A stretch of DNA of 64,000 bases from Pseudomonas sp. 8O (lineage in GTDB: Bacteria; Pseudomonadota; Gammaproteobacteria; Pseudomonadales; Pseudomonadaceae), in contig NZ_LR733267.1 of the NCBI RefSeq assembly GCF_902506495.1, forward strand, positions 434,001 through 498,000. The letters run 5' to 3'. Below the pieces are notes generated by a model. It searched no databases and was not told where the DNA came from. It worked only from the letters and a program-made list of their open reading frames with translations. Shown here in pieces: positions 33,042 to 41,587 of this stretch. The translations under genes and the position numbers were made by a program. Position 1 is the stretch's first letter. Each line of letters opens with the position of its first letter.

Positions 33042-33913
33042 CAGCGCACCTCGGCAGGTGTACGGCGCGTACGCCCCAAACGAACCAGAGGCAGCGAAGC
33101 GGCGATCACTGCACCGCCCAAGGCCAGGCGTAACAGGTCAGCGTCGTGATTCCAGATCAGCAGATTGACCAGCAAGCCGGCAGGCACCAGTGCATTGTTC
33201 ATCACCGCCAGGGTGCCACCATCGACCAGGCTGGCGCCTTTGTTCCACCAGTACAGTCCCAATCCGGACGCCAACACACCGAGCCAGACCAGCACGCTCC
33301 ACTGCAGCATGGTGCTCGGCAGACGCTCGCTGTTGCCCAGCAGCAGGAAGGCCGGCAACGCGATCAGCAGCGCGCCCAGGTAGAAGAACCCAAAGCGCTT
33401 GTATTGCGGCTCGGTGGAAGGGTGTTTGAGCAGCAGATGCTTGTACAGCACCTGCCCGGCGGCGAAGGTGAAGTTGGCTACCTGCAGCAACAGGAAACCG
33501 AGCAAAAAGCCGCTGCTGATACCGTCGTAGCGGATGATCCCGGCGCCCAGCACCGCTACCAGAGCGGCGACCAACGCCCAGGGGTTGAATCTGCGATTTA
33601 GGGCATCCTCGATCAACGTCACATGCAGCGGCGTGAGGATGGTGAACAGCAGCACCTCCGGCACCGTCAGTACCGAGAAGCTCAGGTACAGACAGACGTA
33701 GGTGATGCCGAACTGCAAGGCGCCGATCAACAGCATGCCGCGCACAAAAGCTGGAGCGTGACCGCGCCAACGGGTCAGCGGCACGAACAGCAAGCCGGCA
33801 ATGACGATGCGCGTCAAAACCGCAAAATAGCTGTCGACCCGACCGGCCAGGTACTCACCGATCAGGCTGAAGGAAAAAGCCCACAGCAGGGTCACTATCA
33901 GCAGATATCGCAC
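33041..33913 (-). CDS. EamA family (DMT) transporter
   Basis: The 290-residue membrane protein has two EamA domains and about ten hydrophobic helices (for example YLLIVTLLWAFSFSLIGEYL and LALGGAVIAASLPLVRLG). The start is taken at the GTG at 33913, which has GGAGG five bases upstream; another in-frame GTG six bases earlier sits directly on that ribosome site. It is co-translated with rarD. Similar proteins export amino acids, carboxylates or amines. Confidence 0.85.
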   Translation of the reverse strand: MRYLLIVTLLWAFSFSLIGEYLAGRVDSYFAVLTRIVIAGLLFVPLTRWRGHAPAFVRGMLLIGALQFGITYVCLYLSFSVLTVPEVLLFTILTPLHVTLIEDALNRRFNPWALVAALVAVLGAGIIRYDGISSGFLLGFLLLQVANFTFAAGQVLYKHLLLKHPSTEPQYKRFGFFYLGALLIALPAFLLLGNSERLPSTMLQWSVLVWLGVLASGLGLYWWNKGASLVDGGTLAVMNNALVPAGLLVNLLIWNHDADLLRLALGGAVIAASLPLVRLGRTRRTPAEVR

Positions 33914-33997
33914 AGCCACCTCCGAAGGAAGGCGGCGACCTTAGCGCGTTCCCCTGCGCCGGACAATCCATGCATCGGGCTGCGCTGACCCGCCACA

Positions 33998-34033
33998 TAA
34001 AAAAGCCGGTCACTTCATCGCGAAGTGACCGGC
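33998..34033 (-). terminator. rho-independent terminator after azoR
   Basis: GCCGGTCACTTC and GAAGTGACCGGC form a perfect 12-bp stem with a 5-base loop. On the minus strand it is followed by TTTTTTA, 44 bases past the azoreductase stop. Confidence 0.92.
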
Positions 34034-34076
34034 ATAGCACGCCCCCTAGCGGGCGCTCAGGAGAGTCGGATCGGCA

Positions 34077-34676
34077 TCAGGCGACTTCGGCCAGTTTGGC
34101 CTTGGCCTGGGCCAGGCCTTTTTCGCTGAACTCGGCGCCCAGGTTCAGGCCTTCGGCATGGATGAACTGCACGTCATGGATACCGATGAAGGCCAGTGCC
34201 TGGCGCAGATAAGGTTCCTGATGATCCAGCGCGCTACCGGCGTAGATGCCACCGCGAGCAGTGAGCACGAAGGCGCGCTTGCCGGTCAGCAGACCCTGGG
34301 GGCCGGTTTCGGTGTACTTGAAGGTGAGCCCAGCGCGCAACACATGATCCAGCCAGGCCTTGAGGGTACTGGGGATGGCGAAGTTGTACATCGGCGCAGC
34401 CAGTACCAGTACATCGGCGGCCAGTAGCTCATCGGTCAGTTGATTGGAGCGTGCCAGGGCAGCTTTCTCGGCATCGCTCTGCTGCTCGCTCGGGGTCATC
34501 CAGCCACCGAGCAGCGTAGCGTCGAGGTGCGGAACCGGTTCGGCCGCCAGGTCGCGTACCTGGACCTGATCAGCCGGGTGCGCAGCCTGCCAGTTGGCGA
34601 TGAATTGCTGGGTCAGTTCGCGGGAGACAGAACCTTGCTGGCGGGCGCTGCTTTCGATTACGAGAATACGGGACAT
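34077..34676 (-). CDS. azoR: FMN-dependent NADH:quinone/azo reductase AzoR
   Basis: AzoR (199 residues, family length about 200) is a flavodoxin-fold homodimer that reduces quinones and azo compounds with NADH. Typical motifs are MSRILVIESSARQQGSVSR for FMN phosphate binding, LVLAAPMYNFAIPSTLKAWL and LTARGGIYAG. AzoR protects against quinone and thiol stress. Pseudomonas has several paralogues; which one this is cannot be told. A TATCGGTTA motif in its AT-rich upstream region also occurs in the fpr-finR promoter. Confidence 0.93.
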   Translation of the reverse strand: MSRILVIESSARQQGSVSRELTQQFIANWQAAHPADQVQVRDLAAEPVPHLDATLLGGWMTPSEQQSDAEKAALARSNQLTDELLAADVLVLAAPMYNFAIPSTLKAWLDHVLRAGLTFKYTETGPQGLLTGKRAFVLTARGGIYAGSALDHQEPYLRQALAFIGIHDVQFIHAEGLNLGAEFSEKGLAQAKAKLAEVA

Positions 34677-34811
34677 GGCTGAGGCTCCATCGAGGGGGTT
34701 ACGAGTCGATGGAGCATAGAATAGAGATACAAATTTCGATTAAAAAGCGTAAATATCCGCTTACATATATCGGTTAAATTGATTTATCGAGCCATCGCAT
34801 CTAGGCTTTCA

Positions 34812-35126
34812 TCACTTCAGGTTGCAGGTCAGGTTGATCCGCAGGCGAATCACGCTACGGGTGAACTTGACCGTCATGTTGTTGCTGGCGCCAGGTGCCA
34901 ATACGGTACGCCGGGTGCGTGGCGCTTCGGGGCCATTGCGAAACACGGCACTGCACTCGGCCTCGCTCTGACCATAGTTGTAGAGCATCAGCGCCGCCAT
35001 GTTGTGGTCGATTTCCTGGGTGGTCGCCGAGACCTCGGCGCCGTTGAACTGTTTTTCCATCTCGATGGGATAGGCATTGGCGGCCAGCGGCACAAAGGCG
35101 AACAGCAAGCAGATTATTTTTTTCAT
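34812..35126 (-). CDS. small exported conserved protein
   Basis: The 104-residue product has a signal peptide (MKKIICLLFAFVPLAANA) and a mature beta-rich domain with two cysteines that may form a disulfide (C58 and one near the C-terminus) and the segment RNGPEAPRTRRTVLAPGASN. Similar Pseudomonas proteins are sometimes labelled 3-phosphoglycerate kinase, which is wrong for an exported protein of this size. Function unknown. It is divergent from the LysR gene at 35204. Confidence 0.8.
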   Translation of the reverse strand: MKKIICLLFAFVPLAANAYPIEMEKQFNGAEVSATTQEIDHNMAALMLYNYGQSEAECSAVFRNGPEAPRTRRTVLAPGASNNMTVKFTRSVIRLRINLTCNLK

Positions 35127-35203
35127 CGGTGCTCTCCAACATGGGATCGCCAGTGTAGGTGGAGATCGTCGGCGATAACAGCCGACTCAAGCAGGATGAT
35201 GTG

Positions 35204-36130
35204 ATGAAAGCTCCTCGTGTAACCCTGGATCAATGGCGCACGCTGCAGGCCGTGGTGGATCAGGGCGGCTTCGCCCAGGCCGCCGACGTGCTGCACCGTT
35301 CGCAATCCTCGGTCAGCTATACAGTGGCGCGCATGCAGGAACAGCTCGGCGTACCGCTGCTGCGCATCGACGGGCGCAAGGCCGTACTCACCGAGGCCGG
35401 CGACGTGCTGCTGCGCCGCTCGCGGCAACTGGTCAAGCAGGCCAGCCAGCTGGAAGACCTGGCTCACCACATGGAGCAGGGCTGGGAAGCCGAAGTACGC
35501 CTGGTGGTGGATGCCGCCTACCCCACCGCCAACCTCGTCCGCGCCCTGACCGCCTTCATGCCGCAGAGCCGTGGCTGTCGCGTGCGCTTGCGCGAGGAGG
35601 TGCTGTCCGGAGTCGAGGAAGTACTGCTCGAAGGCACCGCCGACCTGGCCATCAGCGCGCTGAACATCACAGGCCACCTCGGCATCGAACTGGGTGAAGT
35701 GGAGTTCGTCGCCGTCGCCAACCCGGAACACCCACTGCATCGCCTGCAACGCGAGCTGAGCTTCCAGGATCTTGAAGGCCAGATGCAGGTGGTCACCCGC
35801 GATACTGGCCGTCTGCAGCCACGGGATGCCGGCTGGCTGGGCGCGGAGCAGCGCTGGACGGTAGGTAGCCTGCCGACTGCGCGCACCTTCGTCAGCAGCG
35901 GCCTGGGCTTCGCCTGGCTGCCGCGCCATCTGATCGTCCGTGAACTGCAGGATGGGCTGCTGAAACCTCTGCCGCTGACTCAGGGCGCTATCCGCAAACC
36001 GCGCTTCTTCCTCTATAGCAACAAGGAGCGCGTGCTCGGCCCGGCCACACAGATTCTCATCGAGTTGATCAAGAACTTCGACGCTGCCCCTCTGGACGCG
36101 CCCTTCGCCGCACCGCAGTCGACCAACTGA
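35204..36130 (+). CDS. LysR family transcriptional regulator
   Basis: The 308-residue protein has an N-terminal HTH (WRTLQAVVDQGGFAQAADVL, then HRSQSSVSYTVARMQ) and a LysR substrate-binding domain from about residue 90. The ATG at 35204 (MKAPRVTLDQW) fits the family start better than the one 45 bases upstream. It is followed 10 bp later by an alpha/beta hydrolase gene and is divergent from a small exported protein; either could be a target. Effector unknown. Confidence 0.86.
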   Translation: MKAPRVTLDQWRTLQAVVDQGGFAQAADVLHRSQSSVSYTVARMQEQLGVPLLRIDGRKAVLTEAGDVLLRRSRQLVKQASQLEDLAHHMEQGWEAEVRLVVDAAYPTANLVRALTAFMPQSRGCRVRLREEVLSGVEEVLLEGTADLAISALNITGHLGIELGEVEFVAVANPEHPLHRLQRELSFQDLEGQMQVVTRDTGRLQPRDAGWLGAEQRWTVGSLPTARTFVSSGLGFAWLPRHLIVRELQDGLLKPLPLTQGAIRKPRFFLYSNKERVLGPATQILIELIKNFDAAPLDAPFAAPQSTN

Positions 36131-36140
36131 GAGCTCCTCC

Positions 36141-36938
36141 ATGCCCTATTTCGACAACGATGGCTGCCAGTTGCATTACGAGGACTATGGTCACGGCGCG
36201 CCGCTGCTGCTGGTGCATGGACTGGGTTCGAGCACGCGCGACTGGGAATACCAGATTCCCGTGCTCGCCCGGCATTATCGGGTTCTGGCGCTGGACGTTC
36301 GCGGCCATGGCCGCTCGGACAAGCCGCGCGAGGCTTATCGCATCGCCGACTTCGCCGAGGATGTCGCCGCCCTGATCGAACACCTGCAACTGCCCCCAGT
36401 ACATCTGGTGGGCATCTCCATGGGCGGCATGATCGGCTTCCAGCTTGGCGTCGACCGCCCCGAGTTGTTGCGCAGCCTGACCATCGTCAACAGCGGCCCT
36501 GAGGTGAAGGCCAAAAGCGCGCGGGACTGGCTGGAAATTGGCAAGCGCTGGACGCTGTCGCGTCTGCTCAGCCTGGAAACCATCGCCAGGGCGCTGGGCA
36601 AGCTGCTATTCCCCAAGCCCGAGCAGGCCGATTTGCGGCGCAAGATCGAAGAACGCTGGCCGCAGAACGACAAACGCGCCTACCTCGCCAGTCTCGACGC
36701 GATCATCGGCTGGGGCGTGCGGGAACGCCTCGATCGCATCACCTGTCCTACCCTGGTGATTACCGCCGACCGCGACTACACGCCCGTTGAACGCAAGCGC
36801 GAGTACGTGGCAGAAATGCCCAACGCGCGCCTGCTGGTGATCGAAAATTCGCGCCACGCCACACCGCTGGATCAACCGGAACGCTTTAATAACGCCCTGC
36901 TCGCCTTTCTCGGCGAAACTGCCAACAAGGAAAACTGA
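36141..36938 (+). CDS. alpha/beta-fold hydrolase
   Basis: The 265-residue enzyme has the oxyanion motif LVHGLGSS (residues 24-31), nucleophile S93 in GISMGG, an acid in VITADRDYTP and catalytic histidine in NSRHATPLDQPE. It has no signal peptide and should be cytosolic. The family spans esterases, lactonases and 3-oxoadipate enol-lactonase-like enzymes; the substrate is not clear. It sits 10 bp after the LysR gene and 5 bp before the cyclophilin gene on the same strand. Confidence 0.86.
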   Translation: MPYFDNDGCQLHYEDYGHGAPLLLVHGLGSSTRDWEYQIPVLARHYRVLALDVRGHGRSDKPREAYRIADFAEDVAALIEHLQLPPVHLVGISMGGMIGFQLGVDRPELLRSLTIVNSGPEVKAKSARDWLEIGKRWTLSRLLSLETIARALGKLLFPKPEQADLRRKIEERWPQNDKRAYLASLDAIIGWGVRERLDRITCPTLVITADRDYTPVERKREYVAEMPNARLLVIENSRHATPLDQPERFNNALLAFLGETANKEN

Positions 36939-36943
36939 CCATC

Positions 36944-37498
36944 ATGCTCAAGCAACTCGTTCTCGCCACCGGCGCCCTGCTGCTGTCGACCAGTCTGCTC
37001 GCCGCGGAAAACCCCAAGGTGTTGCTGACCACCAGCCTCGGCGAAGTGGAAATCGAACTGGCCGCCGACAAGGCGCCGATCAGCACGCAGAACTTCCTCA
37101 AGTACGTCGACAGTGGCTTTTATGCCGGGACCCAGTTCCATCGTGTGATTCCGGGTTTCATGGTCCAAGGCGGCGGCTTCGATGCCGACATGCGCCAGAA
37201 GGACACCGAGGCCCCGATCAAGAACGAGGCCGACAATGGCCTGCACAACGTCCGTGGCACCCTGGCCATGGCCCGTACTCAGGTACGCGACTCGGCCACC
37301 AGCCAGTTCTTCATCAACCACAAGGACAACGCCTTCCTCGACCACGGCTCACGCGACTTCGGCTACGCCGTGTTCGGCAAGGTAACCCGTGGCATGGACG
37401 TGGTGGACAAGATCGCTCAGGTGCCCACCGGCAACCGCGGCATGCACCAGAACGTACCGCGCGAGCCGGTGCTGATCATCGACGCCAAGCGCTTGTAA
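36944..37498 (+). CDS. ppiA: periplasmic cyclophilin-type peptidyl-prolyl isomerase
   Basis: The 184-residue protein has a signal peptide (MLKQLVLATGALLLSTSLLAA) and a complete cyclophilin domain: FHRVIPGFMVQGGGF, LAMARTQVRDSATSQFFIN and YAVFGKVTRGMDVVDKI. It isomerises proline peptide bonds in exported proteins. AAGGAA precedes the ATG. It is probably the last gene of the LysR/hydrolase/ppiA run and is followed by two palindromic repeats and a terminator. Confidence 0.92.
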   Translation: MLKQLVLATGALLLSTSLLAAENPKVLLTTSLGEVEIELAADKAPISTQNFLKYVDSGFYAGTQFHRVIPGFMVQGGGFDADMRQKDTEAPIKNEADNGLHNVRGTLAMARTQVRDSATSQFFINHKDNAFLDHGSRDFGYAVFGKVTRGMDVVDKIAQVPTGNRGMHQNVPREPVLIIDAKRL

Positions 37499-37512
37499 GA
37501 CGCTGTGTGGCC

Positions 37513-37574
37513 CGTAGCCCGGATGAAATCCGGGAGATCGCATCACATCCTCCCCGGATTGCATCCGGGCTACG
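37513..37574. repeat. REP-like inverted repeat, CGTAGCCCGGAT family (copy 2)
   Basis: CGTAGCCCGGATGAAATCC is mirrored by GGATTGCATCCGGGCTACG. It belongs with the copies at 3289 and 50100. Confidence 0.8.
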
Positions 37575-37587
37575 AGATGCTAAAGCC

Positions 37588-37666
37588 GTAGGGTGTCGTG
37601 GGGCCGCCCAGGCCGTGCGCCTCGCGCTCCAACGAGCAACAGCTCGGTGCGCACGGCGCACCCTAC
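37588..37666. repeat. palindromic repeat, GTAGGGT...ACCCTAC family
   Basis: It begins GTAGGGTGTCGTGGGGCCGC and ends GGTGCGCACGGCGCACCCTAC. It lies 13 bp after a repeat of a different family and directly before the shared terminator of ppiA and fpr. Confidence 0.78.
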
Positions 37667-37667
37667 A

Positions 37668-37700
37668 ACGACAAAGCCGCCCATGGGGCGGCTTTGTCGT
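37668..37700. terminator. bidirectional terminator (ppiA / fpr)
   Basis: ACGACAAAGCCGCCC and GGGCGGCTTTGTCGT form a perfect 15-bp stem with an ATG loop. It lies between the convergent ppiA and fpr genes. T-rich tracts lie within the arms on both strands. Confidence 0.82.
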
Positions 37701-37713
37701 TTAACGGAGGCGC

Positions 37714-38493
37714 TTACTTCTCGACGAAGGCGCGCTCGATCAGATAGTCACCCGGCTCACGCATGCGCGGGGAGATCTTCAGACCGAAGCTGTCGAGCAC
37801 TTCGCTGGTTTCGTCGAGCATGCTCGGGCTGCCGCAGATCATGGCGCGGTCGTCCTGCGGATTGATCGGCGGCAGGCCGATATCGGCGAACAGTTTGCCA
37901 CTGCGCATCAGGTCGGTCAGACGGCCCTGGTTCTCGAACGGCTCGCGGGTCACGGTCGGGTAGTAGATCAGCTTGTCCTTCAGCGCATCACCGAAGAATT
38001 CGTTCTGCGGCAGGTGTTCGGTGATGAACTCGCGGTAGGCGACTTCGTTCACGTAGCGCACGCCGTGAACCAGGATCACCTTCTCGAAGCGCTCGTAGGT
38101 TTCCGGGTCCTGGATCACGCTCATGAACGGCGCCAGACCGGTGCCGGTGCTGAGCAGATAGAGGTGCTTGCCGGGGTTGAGATCATCGAGCACCAGCGTG
38201 CCGGTGGGCTTCTTGCTGATGATGATCTCGTCGCCTTCCTTCAGGTGCTGCAGCTGCGAGGTCAGCGGGCCGTCCGGCACCTTGATGCTGAAGAACTCCA
38301 GGTGCTCTTCCCAGTTCGGGCTGGCGATGGAATAGGCGCGCATCAGCGGGCGGCCATTGTCCTGTTGCAGACCGATCATCACGAACTGACCATTCTCGAA
38401 GCGCAGGCCTGGATCACGGGTGCACTTGAAGCTGAACAGCGTATCGTTCCAGTGGTGGACGCTGAGCACGCGCTCGACGTTCATATTGCTCAT
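37714..38493 (-). CDS. fpr: ferredoxin/flavodoxin-NADP reductase
   Basis: Fpr (259 residues) exchanges electrons between NADPH and ferredoxin or flavodoxin using FAD. Motifs are RAYSIASPNWEEHLEFFSIK for FAD binding, GTGLAPFMSVIQDPETYERF for NADP binding, MICGSPSMLDE, and a C-terminal FVEK. Length and motifs match P. aeruginosa and P. putida FprA. The ATG at 38493 starts MSNMNVERVLSV after GAGGAAATC. It is divergent from finR, its LysR-type activator. Confidence 0.95.
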   Translation of the reverse strand: MSNMNVERVLSVHHWNDTLFSFKCTRDPGLRFENGQFVMIGLQQDNGRPLMRAYSIASPNWEEHLEFFSIKVPDGPLTSQLQHLKEGDEIIISKKPTGTLVLDDLNPGKHLYLLSTGTGLAPFMSVIQDPETYERFEKVILVHGVRYVNEVAYREFITEHLPQNEFFGDALKDKLIYYPTVTREPFENQGRLTDLMRSGKLFADIGLPPINPQDDRAMICGSPSMLDETSEVLDSFGLKISPRMREPGDYLIERAFVEK

Positions 38494-38606
38494 GATGATT
38501 TCCTCGAAGAACTTCAGCGCCAAAGACGCGATTGCGCGGCATTCTATTCGCGGCAACAATATCTGTTAAGTGGATTATCAAGATATAGGTTATCGGTTAT
38601 ATCGAT
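38494..38606. promoter_or_regulatory. fpr-finR divergent promoter region
   Basis: This 113-bp AT-rich gap contains imperfect dyads of LysR type: ATATCTGTTAAG...TTATCAAGATAT-like arms around 38560-38585, and ATATCGATAT at 38599-38608 overlapping the finR start codon. FinR is known to bind here in P. putida and activate fprA. The exact bases bound are not defined by this reading. Confidence 0.5.
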
Positions 38607-39533
38607 ATGCGATTTACTCTCAGACAACTTCAGGTATTCGTCGCCGTGGCGCAGCATGAAAGCGTCTCGCGCGCCGCGCAATCGCTCGCATTGTCGCAGT
38701 CTGCGACCAGCACTTCGCTGACCGAACTCGAGCGCCAATCCGACTGCCAGCTGTTCGATCGCGCCGGCAAGCGCCTGGCGCTCAACGCCCTGGGCCGACA
38801 GCTATTGCCCGAGGCCGTCGCCCTGATCGACCAGGCGCGCGAGATCGAACGCCTGCTGGGGGGCAAGAGCGGTTATGGCTCGCTGAACGTCGGCGCCACC
38901 CTCACCGTGGGCAACTATCTGGCCACCCTGCTGATTGGCAGCTTCATGCAGCACCACCCTGAATGCCGGGTGAAGCTGCAGGTGCATAACACCGCTCATG
39001 TGGTGCAACAGATCGCTCACTACGAGCTGGACCTGGGCTTGATCGAAGGCGACTGCCAGCACCCGGATATCGAGGTGCAGCCCTGGGTCGAGGACGAGCT
39101 GGTGGTGTTCTGCGCGCCACAGCATCCACTGGCCCAGCGCGGCAGTGCCAGCCTGGAAGAGCTGACGCATGAAGCCTGGATTCTGCGTGAGCAGGGCTCG
39201 GGCACGCGACTGACCTTCGATCAGGCCATGCGGCATCACCCGCGCAACCTGAATATCCGCCTGGAGCTGGAACACACAGAGGCGATCAAGCGCGCCGTGG
39301 AATCAGGCCTGGGCATCGGCTGCATCTCACGCCTGGCGCTGCGCGACGCCTTTCGTCGTGGCAGCCTGATGCCCGTGGAAACTCCGGAGCTGGACCTGCG
39401 CCGGCAGTTCTACTTCATCTGGCACAAGCAGAAGTACCAGACAGCGGCCATGCGCGAGTTTCTCGAACAGTGTCGCGCGCTGACCGCTGGCGTCAGCCGC
39501 AGCGATCAGATCGTCCTGCCGCCGATCGTCTGA
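38607..39533 (+). CDS. finR: LysR-type regulator FinR
   Basis: The 308-residue protein has an HTH domain (QHESVSRAAQSLALSQSATS, then TSLTELERQ) and a LysR effector domain. Its identity rests on being divergent from fpr, the arrangement in which FinR controls fprA in Pseudomonas. FinR responds to superoxide and other redox stress and also influences sulfur assimilation. The ATG lies inside a palindrome that may be its own operator, which would allow autorepression. Confidence 0.9.
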   Translation: MRFTLRQLQVFVAVAQHESVSRAAQSLALSQSATSTSLTELERQSDCQLFDRAGKRLALNALGRQLLPEAVALIDQAREIERLLGGKSGYGSLNVGATLTVGNYLATLLIGSFMQHHPECRVKLQVHNTAHVVQQIAHYELDLGLIEGDCQHPDIEVQPWVEDELVVFCAPQHPLAQRGSASLEELTHEAWILREQGSGTRLTFDQAMRHHPRNLNIRLELEHTEAIKRAVESGLGIGCISRLALRDAFRRGSLMPVETPELDLRRQFYFIWHKQKYQTAAMREFLEQCRALTAGVSRSDQIVLPPIV

Positions 39534-39536
39534 GTT

Positions 39537-39654
39537 TCAGCTCAAGAGGACGATTGCCCAGACCGAGCAGCGCGACGAATTGCGCGGCGTTGCCAATGTC
39601 CTTGGTGTGCTTCGACAGCAGGCGGCGCTCCAGGGAAATACACTCGATGGTCGC
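39537..39654 (-). pseudogene. possible gene remnant downstream of finR
   Basis: On the minus strand, directly after a TAG at 39655-39657, about 40 codons read ATIECISLERRLLSKHTKDI and onward to LLGLGNRPLELKL with strongly G/C-ending codons, as expected of real coding DNA. Before the TAG the frame reads AAFFG, suggesting a stop inside a former gene. There is no start or ribosome site. I cannot name the family. It may be the C-terminal relic of a deleted gene. The rest of the 273-bp gap shows nothing clear. Confidence 0.35.
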
Positions 39655-39806
39655 CTAGCCGAAGAACGCGGCGCGAGAGCCTATATACGAGATCTCGAGC
39701 TAGAGGGATGCAAGGTGGAAACAAGTGAGACTGCAACGTTCACTGGCTGTACATGAGCAAGCCGAGCTTGCTTTCAACGCAGCAGCACCGACGCGCAGCA
39801 GAGTCC

Positions 39807-40457
39807 TCACTGCGTGGGGATCGACTCCATCTGCTGCAACAGCAACGCCGCCTGCGTGCGAGTGCGCACACCCAGCTTGCGGAAAATCGCCGTCACATGC
39901 GCCTTGACCGTCGCTTCGGAGACACTCAGCTCGTAGGCGATCTGCTTGTTCAGCAAACCTTCACAGACCATGGTCAATACGCGGAACTGCTGCGGCGTCA
40001 GACTGGCAAGACCGGCACTGGCTGCCTTGGCCTCGGCGGAAACCGGCGCGCCCTCCTCGGCCAGTGGCGGCCACCAGGTATCGCCATCGAGCACCTGGCG
40101 CACGGCTTGCTGCAGGGTTTCCAGCGGACTGGATTTGGGGATGAACCCGCTGGCCCCGAACTCGCGAGAGCGGTTGACCACCGAAGCCTCTTCCTGGGCA
40201 GAAATCATCACTACCGGAATGTGCGGATACTGACCGCGCAGCAGCACCAGACCGGAAAAGCCGTAGGCACCGGGCATATTGAGGTCGAGCAGGACGAGGT
40301 CCCAGTCGCTCTTGGCGGCCAGGTGGCCTTCGAGCTCAGCGATGCTGGCGGCTTCAACCAGTCGCACTTCAGGCCCCAGCCCCAGGGTCAGTGCTTGTTG
40401 CAGCGCGCTGCGAAACAGCGGATGGTCGTCGGCAATCAGGATTTCGTAGGCGGCCAT
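39807..40457 (-). CDS. erdR: NarL/LuxR-type response regulator ErdR
   Basis: The 216-residue regulator has an N-terminal receiver domain (acidic pocket ADD at 9-11, phosphoacceptor D58 in LVLLDLNMPGAYGFSG, K128-type lysine in GFIPKSS) and a C-terminal LuxR HTH (LTPQQFRVLTMVCEGLLNKQ, then IAYELSVSEATVKAHVTAIF). It closely resembles ErdR of P. aeruginosa, part of the network controlling ethanol oxidation and acetate use with ErcS' and related kinases. No sensor kinase is adjacent, so it is an orphan regulator here. Confidence 0.9.
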   Translation of the reverse strand: MAAYEILIADDHPLFRSALQQALTLGLGPEVRLVEAASIAELEGHLAAKSDWDLVLLDLNMPGAYGFSGLVLLRGQYPHIPVVMISAQEEASVVNRSREFGASGFIPKSSPLETLQQAVRQVLDGDTWWPPLAEEGAPVSAEAKAASAGLASLTPQQFRVLTMVCEGLLNKQIAYELSVSEATVKAHVTAIFRKLGVRTRTQAALLLQQMESIPTQ

Positions 40458-40660
40458 TGGCAGATCCTGTTCTTGTTATGAGTGGCACTGAGGTGAGTAT
40501 GGCAGTGCTTTTCGCCTGAAGATCCGTTCAAGACTGCACATCCAGCATCACAGACTCCCCACTCGGACCGACGGCGGCGCTCAGCATGCCGAGCTGTGGC
40601 GGGGTGGTCAAGCTCAATGCTTTGCGGCAGGATGCGCAGCTTTACCGCCGAGACGCTCCA

Positions 40661-41587
40661 ATGCGAAGCCAAGCCCTGCGCGCCGACCTGTTGATGCTGA
40701 TTACCGCGATGATCTGGGGAAGCGTGTTCGTCGCCCAGCAACTGGGTATGGAAAACATCGGTCCCTTCCTTTATTCCGGTCTGCGCTTCGTCCTCGCCAG
40801 CCTGGTGCTGATCCCGGTGATCATCCTGATACAGCGACGCAGCCAGCAACCCCGGTCGGCACCGAGTCGCGGGCTGCTGCTGGGCGGCGCCATCATGGGT
40901 CTGGCTCTGGCGATCGGTATCAACTTGCAGCAAGTTGGCCTGATGTTCACCACCGTGACCAACTCCGGCTTCATCACCGGCTTGTATGTGATCGTGGTAC
41001 CGCTGCTCGGTTTGTTCATCGGCCAGAAAAGCAGCCTGGGCATCTGGCTGGGCGCCAGCCTGGCGGTAGTCGGCATGTTCCTGCTCAGCGTCGGCGAAGG
41101 CTTCACCGTGGCATCTGGCGACTGGTTGCAGCTGGCTGGCGCTTTCGTCTGGGGTATCCACGTGCTGTTGGTGGGTTTTTTCGCCAGCCGCCACGACCCG
41201 CTGCGCCTGGCACTGATCCAGTTCGCCACCTGCGCAGTGATCAGCCTGACACTGGCCCTGGTGTTCGAGACGGCAACGCTGGAGGGCATATTCAAAGCAG
41301 GCCCAGCCATCCTCTATGGCGGCATTTTCGGCGTGGCGATCGGCTTTACCTTGCAGGTCATCGCCCAGCAGCACGCCATCGCCTCGCATGCGGCGATCAT
41401 CCTCTCGCTGGAGGCCGTATTCGCCGCTATCGCCGGTGCCCTGCTGCTCGGTGAAATGCTGCAACTGCGCGGCTATCTCGGCTGCGCGCTGATGTTCGCC
41501 GGCATGCTGTTGGCCCAGCTATGGCCGAAGCCTCTGCCACTCGAACTCAGCGGTACGCCTGCAAACGCTGATGCAAAGCATCGTTGA
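40661..41587 (+). CDS. EamA family (DMT) transporter
   Basis: The 308-residue membrane protein has two EamA domains with about ten helices (LLMLITAMIWGSVFVAQQLG in the first, LSLEAVFAAIAGALLLGEML in the last). The ATG at 40661 (MRSQALRADLL) is chosen because it begins right before the first helix; an upstream extension is not membrane-like. The substrate is unknown. Its last 41 bases overlap the convergent DTW-domain gene. Confidence 0.85.
   Translation: MRSQALRADLLMLITAMIWGSVFVAQQLGMENIGPFLYSGLRFVLASLVLIPVIILIQRRSQQPRSAPSRGLLLGGAIMGLALAIGINLQQVGLMFTTVTNSGFITGLYVIVVPLLGLFIGQKSSLGIWLGASLAVVGMFLLSVGEGFTVASGDWLQLAGAFVWGIHVLLVGFFASRHDPLRLALIQFATCAVISLTLALVFETATLEGIFKAGPAILYGGIFGVAIGFTLQVIAQQHAIASHAAIILSLEAVFAAIAGALLLGEMLQLRGYLGCALMFAGMLLAQLWPKPLPLELSGTPANADAKHR

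Noticed and set aside
34812..35126. 3-phosphoglycerate kinase
   Set aside because: Related Pseudomonas proteins sometimes carry this label, but a 104-residue protein with a signal peptide cannot be that enzyme.
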